From a virus, in IMG/VR virus record IMGVR_UViG_3300006789_000106, positions 1 through 29,236 of that record: a DNA stretch of 29,236 bases. One strand, written 5' to 3'. Within the stretch, counting starts at the first letter, position 1; every line of letters begins with the position of its first letter. The notes below the pieces were generated by a model. That model did not search any database and was not told where the DNA came from. It saw nothing but the letters and a program-made list of their open reading frames with translations. Positions 1 to 8,406 of this stretch are shown one piece after another. A program made the position numbers and the translations under genes.

Positions 1-269
1 GTTCTTGTGTCTTTTGGTTTTAAATGTATAGCATCTATACCTCCAACGTATGATATTCCTATTGATCCCGTATTCTGACCTTTGCAATGGGCCCCTGTCT
101 TTTCAACAGGTCTCCCTTCGTGTACCGTCCCATCGAGGTATACTACATAATGATAACCAACATCCGACCACCCTCTAGCTTTATGCCATCGGCGGATCTC
201 TTCAACTGTTGTTTCTCTGCCTTCTGGAGTAGCAGTGCAATGTACGATGACCTTGTCTACTTTTCTCAT
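1..269 (-). CDS. N-acetylmuramoyl-L-alanine amidase (T7 lysozyme type), 3' part missing
   Basis: This gene runs off the left edge of the window; only its first 89 codons are present. It should cut the amide bond between N-acetylmuramic acid and L-alanine in peptidoglycan, releasing progeny at lysis. The visible part follows T7 lysozyme closely: VIVHCTAT with the first zinc histidine at H10, then RRWHKARGWSDVGYHYVV, where Y39 matches the catalytic Tyr46 of T7 lysozyme, then a GAHCKGQNTGSIGI segment and VGG. The second histidine and the cysteine zinc ligands would lie beyond the window. The start ATG is at 269-267, three bases after the stop of the upstream membrane protein gene, so the two form a lysis pair. 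The gene is richer in GC than its neighbours (30 of 60 bases at 61-120). T7 lysozyme also inhibits T7 RNA polymerase; nothing here shows that second role. The family call is firm. Confidence 0.93.
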   Translation of the reverse strand, partial: MRKVDKVIVHCTATPEGRETTVEEIRRWHKARGWSDVGYHYVVYLDGTVHEGRPVEKTGAHCKGQNTGSIGISYVGGIDAIHLKPKDTR

Positions 270-272
270 TTA

Positions 273-557
273 TTATTTCTTCTCTATTATTTTATATAAC
301 TTCTCGTCTATTTTATCAAGCTTATCGCTATTTTGCTCCACTTTTTTCTGTGTATTCATTATAGTCTCTCTAATAAATTGATCTTTAAGATCATACTCTG
401 TTCTCGTGACAGGAGGTATAGGAAGTTCTTTAGCTAATTGTATCTCGGCCTGTATAGCAAACCACATGCCAACAACGGTAGCAATAAAGCATATCATTAT
501 AGCTATTGTTCTTAAATCTAAAGTTAGTTCAGTATTATCTGAGATCTTATCGGTCAT
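273..557 (-). CDS. One-span membrane protein, candidate holin or spanin-like lysis protein
   Basis: This 94-residue protein has a polar N-terminus, one clear membrane helix at about residues 18-37 (TIAIMICFIATVVGMWFAIQ), a short proline-containing linker (ELPIPPVT) and a charged C-terminus rich in Lys, Asp and Glu, with heptad-like spacing from about residue 60 to the end that suggests a coiled coil. Similar small membrane proteins sit next to endolysins in many marine phages. Its place directly before an amidase gene suggests a part in lysis, either as holin or as an inner-membrane spanin-like protein. The topology is seen in the sequence; the function is inferred from context. There is no lipoprotein signal that would mark an outer-membrane spanin, and no embedded second gene was recognised. 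A tail or ejection role is the main alternative. Confidence 0.75.
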   Translation of the reverse strand: MTDKISDNTELTLDLRTIAIMICFIATVVGMWFAIQAEIQLAKELPIPPVTRTEYDLKDQFIRETIMNTQKKVEQNSDKLDKIDEKLYKIIEKK

Positions 558-579
558 AGGTTTTTTTTTATAAGGGTTT

Positions 580-603
580 ATGTAATATTTTTTATAATTA
601 CAT
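580..603. other. Weak AT-rich inverted repeat between giant gene and lysis genes
   Basis: The 57-base gap between the giant gene and the membrane protein gene holds a 7-bp inverted repeat, ATGTAAT and ATTACAT, around a 10-base A/T loop. On the minus strand it lies upstream of the lysis genes. The stem is nearly all A-T and no U-run follows it in the direction of transcription, so it is a poor terminator. It may be chance in AT-rich DNA. Confidence 0.2.
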
Positions 604-614
604 TATTTTTAGTT

Positions 615-3600
615 TTATTTACGTTTATTTCTCAAAAATTTTAAGTATTCTTTTCTACTGGTAAACTTGTCTCTTTTTTTATTTCTTCTCTCCTCTCTTT
701 CCCTTATTTTTAAGAACTTTTTAAAATCTCTACTTTTAGTTTCTGGGTATGCTAAATCCCATTTCTCTTTAGGTAGATGTGTATATTTACTGTATCCAAA
801 TATTAATAGTATATCTGTATATAATTTTGTTTCATTATCTAAAGCTAAAGATATATTCTCAAGCTTTCTATGTAATCTATCTAAAGGTATGTTTGCTATT
901 AAGTTCGCTCGCCTAGCGTTTATCTCCCAAGCAGGATCTTGTGGGTATAAATACCAAAAATCATCTAAACCATAGTAATCTGATCTTTCTTTATTTATAT
1001 TCCATTTTTGTAGCTTTTCAATACTACTAGCTTGTTGAAATTTAGAGCTAATTGGTGGAGACACAGAAAATATATCTCTTATCATTTGGTTCTGTTCACT
1101 TCTTTTAGGAGTTATAAAGCCACCTTCCTCTTGATCTCTCCATAATTTATCTCTATACTTAGACAATTCTATATTCTTAAAAGCTATACCTGCTACACCT
1201 GGTATACCAAACATTTTCATTTGACTTTCTAACCAAGAGTTTACGGAATAGAAATATGAAGTCTTTTCTTCCGGAGTTAATTCCTCTTCTTCATCATCAT
1301 CTTTAAACAAAGGTATTAAATCAAATACATTCAATAAATTTTGAGCTGCTGAGAAAAACATTGATTGTACGAAAGCATAATACGTTAGTTTAGAAATATT
1401 AGTTTTTACATCACCTCTTCCATTAACAAGATCTAGAAAAGCTCTTTTTGATAACCTAGCATACTGAAAAGGAGTATTCATAAAAGCAAAAATTAATCTA
1501 CCCCAAGGACCTATTTGTATACTTGATATTCTAGATGGGTCACTAGACTGCTGACTCTCTTCTGCTAGTCTTTCAAAGTCTATCATTGTTTTTTCTATAG
1601 CTTTCTGTTTTGTCATATCTTTTAGATATGTATTTAATCTGTTTCTATAGAAAGATGCACCACCAAAAGCAATAGCAAATGAATCCGCCATACGGGTAGG
1701 TATATATCCAAACTTTACTAACTGAGCATAAAACTTTCTAAAAGCAGCCATAGAATTTTTTTCACCATACATTGAGTCTAGTAATATTTTTTCAACAGCA
1801 TTAGATTCTATATCAAATTTTAAACCTCCTCTTCTGTTAGTTAAATATCTACTATTATAAAGCATAGAAAAGTCTTTAACAAATTGTTTTGGATTTGCCA
1901 TTGCTTTTCCTGCTGCTACTAAATTATTGTCTGACCAATTTATAAAGTTAACAAAAGATATTAATTGTAGTGCTGCTGATTTAAGATTCAAGAACATTAT
2001 AGAGTTAACAGAAGCATTAGTCCAACCCATAATACCTGATTCCAAATCATTAATAGGTTTTAATGGTTCGTTTTTACCAGTATACATTCTTTTAAAAGAT
2101 CCATTTAGTTCTTTAATAAAAGAAGTACCATACAAAGACTCTAATTTTAATAAATTCTTTTTAGTAAATATGTTTTCAAAATTGTTTTTAAACTTCTCAA
2201 AGAAAACTTTTCTCTCACTTTCTGCGTGATTATATATATCATGACTAACAGTATTGTTTATTATTTTGTCATTATACTTAATATAGTAGTCACCCTTACC
2301 TTCGCTTCTAGTTCTACCTATTAAACTCCTTAGAGAACTAGCAAATAATAAAAACTCAATATTGTTTGGATCTTTAATAAAATCAACTAAACCTTTTAAT
2401 TCTTCTTCAGACATAAGAGATACATCTATTTCTTCTCCAGCTGTATAAAAAATATAAGTTCTAACAGCTTGTTCAGCAGTGAAGGTTTTACCCTTGATAA
2501 CAACCGGGCTTTGTAGTGACTTCTTTTTAAACTTAAACTTTTTTATTTCACTTATCATATTATCACCTTCAGCTTTAGTAATAGCTTTTTCTTCAACAAG
2601 TTGTTTAACTTTAGCTGTTTTAACTCTTTTAGTTCTAATTGTTATATCACCATCCAGCGTTTTCTTAGATAAACTAGGCATACCATTTTTATCTATAGAT
2701 GCGACATGGTCTGATCTATCAAATAACCTATTATATTGTATGTTTAAGTTTTGTTTCCAAGTTCTAAACTGTTTTTGACCTTGGTAATATGGTTCTAATA
2801 ATTTTTTCCCTATAAATCTTATAGCCGCATCACCATCTTTACCGGAAGGAACAAAAACTCTAGTTAAACCTATAAAATCCTCAGCATTATAAGGTATGTA
2901 ATTAAATGTATCACTTAATTTAGATATAATAGATCTGTTTTTACTCATAACTTTAGCTCCTGCCGCTGTTATTTTATCTTTAGAAGCTATTTTACCTTTT
3001 GTTTTTTGTTCTATTATTTTTCCTAAAGTGTTACTAAGAGATGATAACTGAGCTCTAGAGGGTGGGGGTGGGTTTAATAGATCATATATTTTAGAATCCA
3101 TAGCTATTTCAGATTTTCTACTTATAGCTTCTTTATCTAGTAATATAATTTTCTCTGCATCGTTAACCATGTCTAGGAAACTAAAGTAAGAATACCCTTT
3201 ACTTACTAACAAGTTCCTTAGAGCCTCACTAGAACCATTAGACTCTAGTTCTTGCTGTGTTATATAACCTTCTTCTTGTAAATATTTTCCAATGTACAGT
3301 GTAGCACTTGATGGCTTTCTGAACCAACTAGTTTGATTCATTAAACTAAGACTAATATCTATAGCTCCATGTCTTTCCTCTATGTCATTAGCTATAATGT
3401 CCGGTATAATTATACCTCTATTTAAATTTAATTTTGTTTTAAACTTGTTGTGGTAAGTCTTAAATCTTTTAGATCTTTCATCTGTTTTAGAGGTGTTCTC
3501 AACAGCTCTTAAGTCTCCCATTATAAAGTTAAAACCTCTAATCTGTACGTCTTCAGTAATAGTAGCACTATATGTTGTATGATATAATTCCATATCAATA

Positions 3601-6600
3601 GCTACGTCATCTAGTCTTAAAGCATCTAAAACATCATTTCTAAACATATTTAATTGCTTAGAGCCGTAGTTAATTATCTCACCTGATTTTATATCTTCAA
3701 ATATAACATTTATGTTTTCAACAGTTATTCCATTATAATTAGCAGAGTCTATTACTATTTGAGCTCTAGAACTAGTATCTCTAGATCCATCATATCTATT
3801 TATCTCTCTCTGTAATCTGTCTATAGTGTCTTCTGTTATGATCTCTCCAAGTAATTCTTGTCTACCTCTAAAAAATTCTGTAACGCTAGGATCATTAGTC
3901 AATAAATAACTAAATACATCAAATCCAGCTTGCTCAGCTATCATCTCAGCAAGAGTATCTTTTCTAGTACCTTGTGTGGATTTTCCAACGTTAGCACCAA
4001 AGAAGAAATCTAAAAACTCTTGTTGATTAACTGCTCTCTTTTTTGTTTTAGCTCTACCTACACCAGTACCATCTTCTTTTCTACTATCTCTAAGTTGTTT
4101 CCCTGATTCTTTAGTAAACTTAAATATAAAAGGGTTTGGAATATTATTTGCTTTTTCTTGTTTTGTTTGAATACTAAATCGTGAATTAATAGCATCGATA
4201 GGCATAATAGCATATATATCCTCCCAATATTTAGCCATAAAATCAGGGTACCTCATACCTAGAAAGTTATTCTTTATTCTACTACCAAGAACTTTTGTTT
4301 GTATCTCAGATTTAAGCTGAACCATTAAGTCTCTTGATAATTGTACTTTAAAGCTTTTTGAAGTAATGTTTAATTTACCACCTATTATTTTCATAACAGC
4401 TGTTTTAACTATGTCTTTCAACTCTGGTGTAAAACCTAAAGTTTCCATAGTTTTCACCATTTGCTGTACATACTCTTCGTTGCTGAAATTACCATAATCA
4501 GGACTATAACCTACTTGCTTGTTACCAACAGTAGAAGAAGAGTCATCTGTGAACATCATAGATTTGTGACCAATTAACTCTCTTAATATATTACCTTGTC
4601 TTAAAGGTAGGAATTTACTTATATAAGCTCCTAACGGTCCTTTTGATGGATCGTAGTTATTTTCTAATATCTTGAAAAACTCAAGATTATAAGCTTGTCT
4701 AAGATCCTCTATAGTTAGTTTACTTTGAATATTTGGATTAAATTGTCTATTTACGGTACGCTCTATTAAACCTCTGTTTAAGTCAAATAATTCTTCAAAC
4801 TTTTTTGCCTTTACTTCTGGAGAAGTCTGAGGATCATATGCTTCATCTACTATCAATCTATTAGCTCTTGTAATATCTTTAGCTTTTTTAGATATACCAG
4901 CTGGGAATTTACCTTGATCTAGTAAATCTCTTTCTACCTCTATAGCTTTGTTTAATTCTTTTATCTTTACTATGTTCTCCTTCATTTGTTTAGCAATGGC
5001 TGGATCATCTCTAAGAGATAATAAAGCTTTTTGCTCTGAGATCAAAGATTGTTTTCTTTGTTCTAAGGTAGCTTGAGCCGCGGACTTAGTTCTACCTGTT
5101 AATTCATCAACATCAACACTTCCTTTTATTTTAACACTACCTTTTGAAGTTACAAATTTATCCCAATTTTTAAGCAAACTCCAAACACTACTAGGTGTTG
5201 TAAAATCAACCTTGTAACCAACTGCTTTGAATATTGAAGAATTTATTAATTTACCAAAATCAGATAAAGCATCATTAACAGGTGACTTAACGTCTAAAGC
5301 TTCTTGACTTTTGATATAATCACCCATAGCTGTTAACCACTCTTGATTAAGTGTTTGTTGATCAGCTCCTTCCCTCTTATACCCAGCTTGTTGAAGTTCT
5401 ATAAACTCTACCATTAAAGCTGTTTTTGGATCTGCAGATTTTTTTAGACTTGATTTCAACTTACCAACCATATTAGCTAATGCCTTAGGATCCATAGAGT
5501 CTAATATAAAGTGAGTAACTTCATGACTTTCAGCAAAAGCAGAGATTAAATTTCCGTCAGAATTTCTATCACTTTTTAATATATTTTCTTTAATAGTTTG
5601 ACCTACTATCATAGCTGGTGTGATATTAGAACCTTTATATTTTATATAATTACCAACACCTAAAGCTACTCCACTAATTTTACCATCAAGTAATTGTTTA
5701 ACTTGTCTATCTACTGGTATATTATACCTTTTAACGAAAGCAGCAGCTTCTTTTCTAGTTCTAAAAGTAAAAATCCTTTTATCAGCCATTGGCCCTTCAT
5801 TTGACTCATTAACTCTACTAGCTGCTTTACCCCTGTTTCTTTTTTCAAAATCTATTACTTGTTCTTTCTGAAGTTCATATTTAGAATCTGATAATTCTTT
5901 TATAGCTACTTCAAGTTGCTCTTCTCTATATTTTATATCTTCTTCTGAAGCGTTATTATTACTTTTAGCTTCTTTTAAGTCTTGAGCTTTTCTTTCTGTA
6001 TTCTTTTTACTTTTATTATACTTGTTAGCCTTCTCTATAGCTCTCTGTTGTTCTTCTTTACCTTTTATTTTATAAACTCCTTCATCTATAAGTACATCTT
6101 TAGCATCATTTATATTACTATTTTGTTGATTAGCCTCTTCTAAAGTAATTTCGCCTTCTTTTAAAGCTTTTTTAACCTTAGCTCTTTCAGCTTTTATCAT
6201 ACTTAATATATGTGACTTACTACCCCATCTTGTTTTTAAAACAATTTCCTCTAATCCAAAATTAATACCAGATCTACCTTTACCTAATCCAAAAAATAAT
6301 AAGCTACTTAAGAAACCTTGACCAGCACCTTCTTTAACTCTATTTATATCGAATTTATATATTCCAGTACTACGATTAGCTCCAGCCATAGAGTTTACCT
6401 CCTGTAGACCTTCAGTTATAGATTCAGCAGATGAAATTTTTAAAGCATCTATACTCATGTTTTTAGCCCCTGCTTTATCCATAGCCTTTTTAATCTCACC
6501 TCTAAGTAAAGATCTCCAAGCTTGTCTTGGTATAACTCTAGCAGCTTTTGTAACTACAAATAAATTTGATCCAAAATCTAATGCTGCGTTTGTAACACCT

Positions 6601-8405
6601 ACTCGTATAGCTGTATTAGGATCGTCTTCTCCAGATTCTATAAGATCATATAAAATTTCTTGCTTCTTGAGATCGCTAGCATTTTTCCAAGAATCACCAT
6701 ATTTATCTTCAGCAGTTCTATATAATGACTCTATATAAACACCACTAGCTTCCTGTATATATGTACTACCTCCAAAAGTAACTATTGCTGCTAACATTTG
6801 AGTTAGTTGCTCACCAGTCATCAATTTAAAATCTTTAAATGTTATACCATCTTCATCAAAAAGTTGGGCACTATCTAACATTTCTATCTCTTTTGTAAGT
6901 TCTTGGCTTTTTGATATCTGAGATATAAAGAATTTGTTGTGATTTTTTATTTTGTTTTCTAAATAAGGTATTGGATCTACACCTTCAAGTATTTGTTTTC
7001 TTTGATCATCAGGAAGAGAGTAGTAACCTTGTAAGATTCTCATGGAAGCAGAGCTCTTAGGGTATAGTTTAGCTATATCAACTTCAAGTAATGTATTTTT
7101 TGCTAGCTCTATAAGTTCTTTTTCGTTTAGATCACCACTTTTAATAGCGTTTAAGAAGTTTTTTATATTCCTATTGTCTTTAGATCTGTGTATTAATTCT
7201 GTATTAACAGCTCCAGATTGAAAACTTTTAATTGTTTTAAATATACCTTCTAAAATGTCAGAACCCTCTATCCAGTCAGGTAGTACCTTTGACTTATTAA
7301 ACTTTCTTATATCAACGTTTAAATCTTCACCTACAGTCTGAGTTATAGATGTTATTAACTCATGATAACCTTTATCTTTTTTTATCTCCTCTTCTAAAAG
7401 ATTTAACTGAAATTTATTCATCTTCTCATTTATAACCAACAAATCAGCATTTGATAAGAAATCTCCTTCCATTCCTTCAAGTATCTCTATTTGTTTTGCA
7501 AGAAATAAATCTTTGTTTTTACTAAAGAAATATGGAAGAAACTCTTTAGACATATAATCACTTTCATGAATCATGTCACCTATAATTTTGTCAGCTTCAG
7601 ATATTAAGTCATCTTCAGTTAAACCTTCCTTTATTCTTGTTGCAAAGTTTTTTAGATTTTTAGTCTTTCTAGACATGTAATCTTCTTTTAAAGATCTTTT
7701 ATCTAAAAACAAAGGCTCTAGTATCCTTTTTGAATCTTTAAAGTTGTGAACATTTATTTGCTTCCAATATTCATAGTAAGAAGAGCTTATATCAGAAGGT
7801 GATCCAACAGGTGTTTTTACAAATTTTTTAGCTATATTATATCTATACTCTATAGATTTATCTATTAATGGGCTAAAGTCACCTTTCGCAGAAAGTAACT
7901 CATCCATAGTTTCAACATAATCTTTTACCTGTTGGTTATATGTTCTAGGGTCTCCGTAGACCATACCCGCGCCTGATTCAAATTTAACATCGATTGCTGC
8001 TACACGGTAATTTCTATCTACTGGTTTATCTTCAAATGAATTTGGGGAGTCTTTGGTCAGGGTATGACCTAATTGGAATTTATTGGTTTTATCAATTGGA
8101 GTTTTCTTTTCTACAATTCTTTGTGTCTTTGGATCTATAATCCACTCCGATGAATAATCTTCCGAGTTGGATGCCGTATCTTTTTGAGACGATGTCTTTG
8201 CACCCATTGCAACACCGTCTTGTTGCTTTCCCTCTTTGTATATATTAACGAAGGATTCATAATCTTTAGTAAACAACTTTTTACTACTAACTACGTCGAA
8301 TACTTTTTTCTTATATTCGTCGTCTTGCCAAGAATTTTTAAACTTAACATAATCTTGAGTAAATAATTTCTTATCGTAAAGTACTTGATAAAGTTTTTCT
8401 AACAT
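615..8405 (-). CDS. Giant 2596-residue virion/ejection protein (polyvalent type) with zincin and sigma-like segments
   Basis: This is the largest gene, over a quarter of the window. Its place after the tail genes and before lysis, and its size, fit an internal protein ejected into the host with the DNA, like T7 gp16 or the giant crAss-like virion proteins. Visible parts in order: two 30-residue repeats at residues 5-56 (KKLFT.DY); a region ending in SAESITEGLQEV and a hydrophobic stretch near 690-710, a pattern I associate with phage giant proteins; Lys/Glu-rich coiled coil at about 730-890; a HEVTH zincin motif at 961-965 with E1022 as possible third ligand; a sigma-70 region-2-like segment at 1213-1277; and a C-terminal part with NLKSAALQLISF, GPWGRLIFAFMNTPFQYARL (2299-2318), a hydrophobic stretch at 2340-2367 and an acidic DDDEEEE run. 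I found no DxDxD motif of the crAss-like virion RNA polymerase. It is intact, with a start two bases after the previous stop. Enzymatic roles are inferred. Confidence 0.85.
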   Translation of the reverse strand: MLEKLYQVLYDKKLFTQDYVKFKNSWQDDEYKKKVFDVVSSKKLFTKDYESFVNIYKEGKQQDGVAMGAKTSSQKDTASNSEDYSSEWIIDPKTQRIVEKKTPIDKTNKFQLGHTLTKDSPNSFEDKPVDRNYRVAAIDVKFESGAGMVYGDPRTYNQQVKDYVETMDELLSAKGDFSPLIDKSIEYRYNIAKKFVKTPVGSPSDISSSYYEYWKQINVHNFKDSKRILEPLFLDKRSLKEDYMSRKTKNLKNFATRIKEGLTEDDLISEADKIIGDMIHESDYMSKEFLPYFFSKNKDLFLAKQIEILEGMEGDFLSNADLLVINEKMNKFQLNLLEEEIKKDKGYHELITSITQTVGEDLNVDIRKFNKSKVLPDWIEGSDILEGIFKTIKSFQSGAVNTELIHRSKDNRNIKNFLNAIKSGDLNEKELIELAKNTLLEVDIAKLYPKSSASMRILQGYYSLPDDQRKQILEGVDPIPYLENKIKNHNKFFISQISKSQELTKEIEMLDSAQLFDEDGITFKDFKLMTGEQLTQMLAAIVTFGGSTYIQEASGVYIESLYRTAEDKYGDSWKNASDLKKQEILYDLIESGEDDPNTAIRVGVTNAALDFGSNLFVVTKAARVIPRQAWRSLLRGEIKKAMDKAGAKNMSIDALKISSAESITEGLQEVNSMAGANRSTGIYKFDINRVKEGAGQGFLSSLLFFGLGKGRSGINFGLEEIVLKTRWGSKSHILSMIKAERAKVKKALKEGEITLEEANQQNSNINDAKDVLIDEGVYKIKGKEEQQRAIEKANKYNKSKKNTERKAQDLKEAKSNNNASEEDIKYREEQLEVAIKELSDSKYELQKEQVIDFEKRNRGKAASRVNESNEGPMADKRIFTFRTRKEAAAFVKRYNIPVDRQVKQLLDGKISGVALGVGNYIKYKGSNITPAMIVGQTIKENILKSDRNSDGNLISAFAESHEVTHFILDSMDPKALANMVGKLKSSLKKSADPKTALMVEFIELQQAGYKREGADQQTLNQEWLTAMGDYIKSQEALDVKSPVNDALSDFGKLINSSIFKAVGYKVDFTTPSSVWSLLKNWDKFVTSKGSVKIKGSVDVDELTGRTKSAAQATLEQRKQSLISEQKALLSLRDDPAIAKQMKENIVKIKELNKAIEVERDLLDQGKFPAGISKKAKDITRANRLIVDEAYDPQTSPEVKAKKFEELFDLNRGLIERTVNRQFNPNIQSKLTIEDLRQAYNLEFFKILENNYDPSKGPLGAYISKFLPLRQGNILRELIGHKSMMFTDDSSSTVGNKQVGYSPDYGNFSNEEYVQQMVKTMETLGFTPELKDIVKTAVMKIIGGKLNITSKSFKVQLSRDLMVQLKSEIQTKVLGSRIKNNFLGMRYPDFMAKYWEDIYAIMPIDAINSRFSIQTKQEKANNIPNPFIFKFTKESGKQLRDSRKEDGTGVGRAKTKKRAVNQQEFLDFFFGANVGKSTQGTRKDTLAEMIAEQAGFDVFSYLLTNDPSVTEFFRGRQELLGEIITEDTIDRLQREINRYDGSRDTSSRAQIVIDSANYNGITVENINVIFEDIKSGEIINYGSKQLNMFRNDVLDALRLDDVAIDMELYHTTYSATITEDVQIRGFNFIMGDLRAVENTSKTDERSKRFKTYHNKFKTKLNLNRGIIIPDIIANDIEERHGAIDISLSLMNQTSWFRKPSSATLYIGKYLQEEGYITQQELESNGSSEALRNLLVSKGYSYFSFLDMVNDAEKIILLDKEAISRKSEIAMDSKIYDLLNPPPPSRAQLSSLSNTLGKIIEQKTKGKIASKDKITAAGAKVMSKNRSIISKLSDTFNYIPYNAEDFIGLTRVFVPSGKDGDAAIRFIGKKLLEPYYQGQKQFRTWKQNLNIQYNRLFDRSDHVASIDKNGMPSLSKKTLDGDITIRTKRVKTAKVKQLVEEKAITKAEGDNMISEIKKFKFKKKSLQSPVVIKGKTFTAEQAVRTYIFYTAGEEIDVSLMSEEELKGLVDFIKDPNNIEFLLFASSLRSLIGRTRSEGKGDYYIKYNDKIINNTVSHDIYNHAESERKVFFEKFKNNFENIFTKKNLLKLESLYGTSFIKELNGSFKRMYTGKNEPLKPINDLESGIMGWTNASVNSIMFLNLKSAALQLISFVNFINWSDNNLVAAGKAMANPKQFVKDFSMLYNSRYLTNRRGGLKFDIESNAVEKILLDSMYGEKNSMAAFRKFYAQLVKFGYIPTRMADSFAIAFGGASFYRNRLNTYLKDMTKQKAIEKTMIDFERLAEESQQSSDPSRISSIQIGPWGRLIFAFMNTPFQYARLSKRAFLDLVNGRGDVKTNISKLTYYAFVQSMFFSAAQNLLNVFDLIPLFKDDDEEEELTPEEKTSYFYSVNSWLESQMKMFGIPGVAGIAFKNIELSKYRDKLWRDQEEGGFITPKRSEQNQMIRDIFSVSPPISSKFQQASSIEKLQKWNINKERSDYYGLDDFWYLYPQDPAWEINARRANLIANIPLDRLHRKLENISLALDNETKLYTDILLIFGYSKYTHLPKEKWDLAYPETKSRDFKKFLKIREREERRNKKRDKFTSRKEYLKFLRNKRK
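1305..1511 (-). other. Conserved C-terminal hydrophobic segment of the giant protein
   Basis: Residues 2299-2367 contain GPWGRLIFAFMNTPFQYARL, then a basic FLDLVNGRGDVKTNISK stretch, then about 28 hydrophobic residues ending in FDLIPLF, immediately followed by a Asp/Glu run. The pattern recalls the C-terminal regions of giant proteins in other uncultured marine phages. A membrane-interacting or pore-forming part used during ejection is possible. This is an inference; no homologue was checked. Confidence 0.45.
4575..4769 (-). other. Sigma-70 region 2-like segment inside the giant protein
   Basis: Residues 1213-1277 read like the core of sigma-factor region 2. LIERTVNRQF resembles the region 2.1 helix (typically LVVxIAxRY), LTIEDLRQAY matches the S/T-x-EDLxQ motif, FFKILENNYDPSKGPLGAYI matches the usual ALxxFDPSRG-xFxAYL stretch, and RQGNILREL matches the helix that follows. 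No region 4 helix-turn-helix was found downstream. The match is by eye to a family pattern. If real, it could bind host RNA polymerase, but loss of function or convergence is possible. Confidence 0.5.
5340..5525 (-). other. Zincin-type metallopeptidase motif inside the giant protein
   Basis: Residues 961-965 are HEVTH, an exact HExxH motif in a hydrophobic helix context (ISAFAESHEVTHFILDSM). E1022, in LNQEWLTAMGDY, lies 57 residues after the second histidine and is a plausible third zinc ligand, as in gluzincins. Metallopeptidase domains of this kind are known in phage and plasmid polyvalent proteins. It could process the protein itself, other virion proteins or the cell envelope; the target cannot be read from the sequence. 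Confidence 0.55.
8226..8405 (-). repeat. N-terminal 30-residue repeats of the giant protein
   Basis: Residues 5-26 and 35-56 are two copies of a helical unit with a spacing of exactly 30 residues. Both contain KKLFT followed by DY and a conserved Phe three residues later. The rest of the units has diverged. Units of this LY..L..KGLYTK type occur at the start of many large phage proteins in my recollection. They may act as a sorting or docking segment, which is conjecture. Confidence 0.6.
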
Positions 8406-8406
8406 A

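Noticed and set aside
87-299. 70-codon plus-strand frame at the left edge
   Set aside because: It is antisense to the amidase, whose lysozyme motifs are clear on the minus strand.
615-8405. Virion RNA polymerase of the crAss-like type
   Set aside because: No DxDxD catalytic motif was found; the nearest acidic stretches (SVDVDEL and FKDDDEEEEL) do not fit. Structure prediction could still reverse this.
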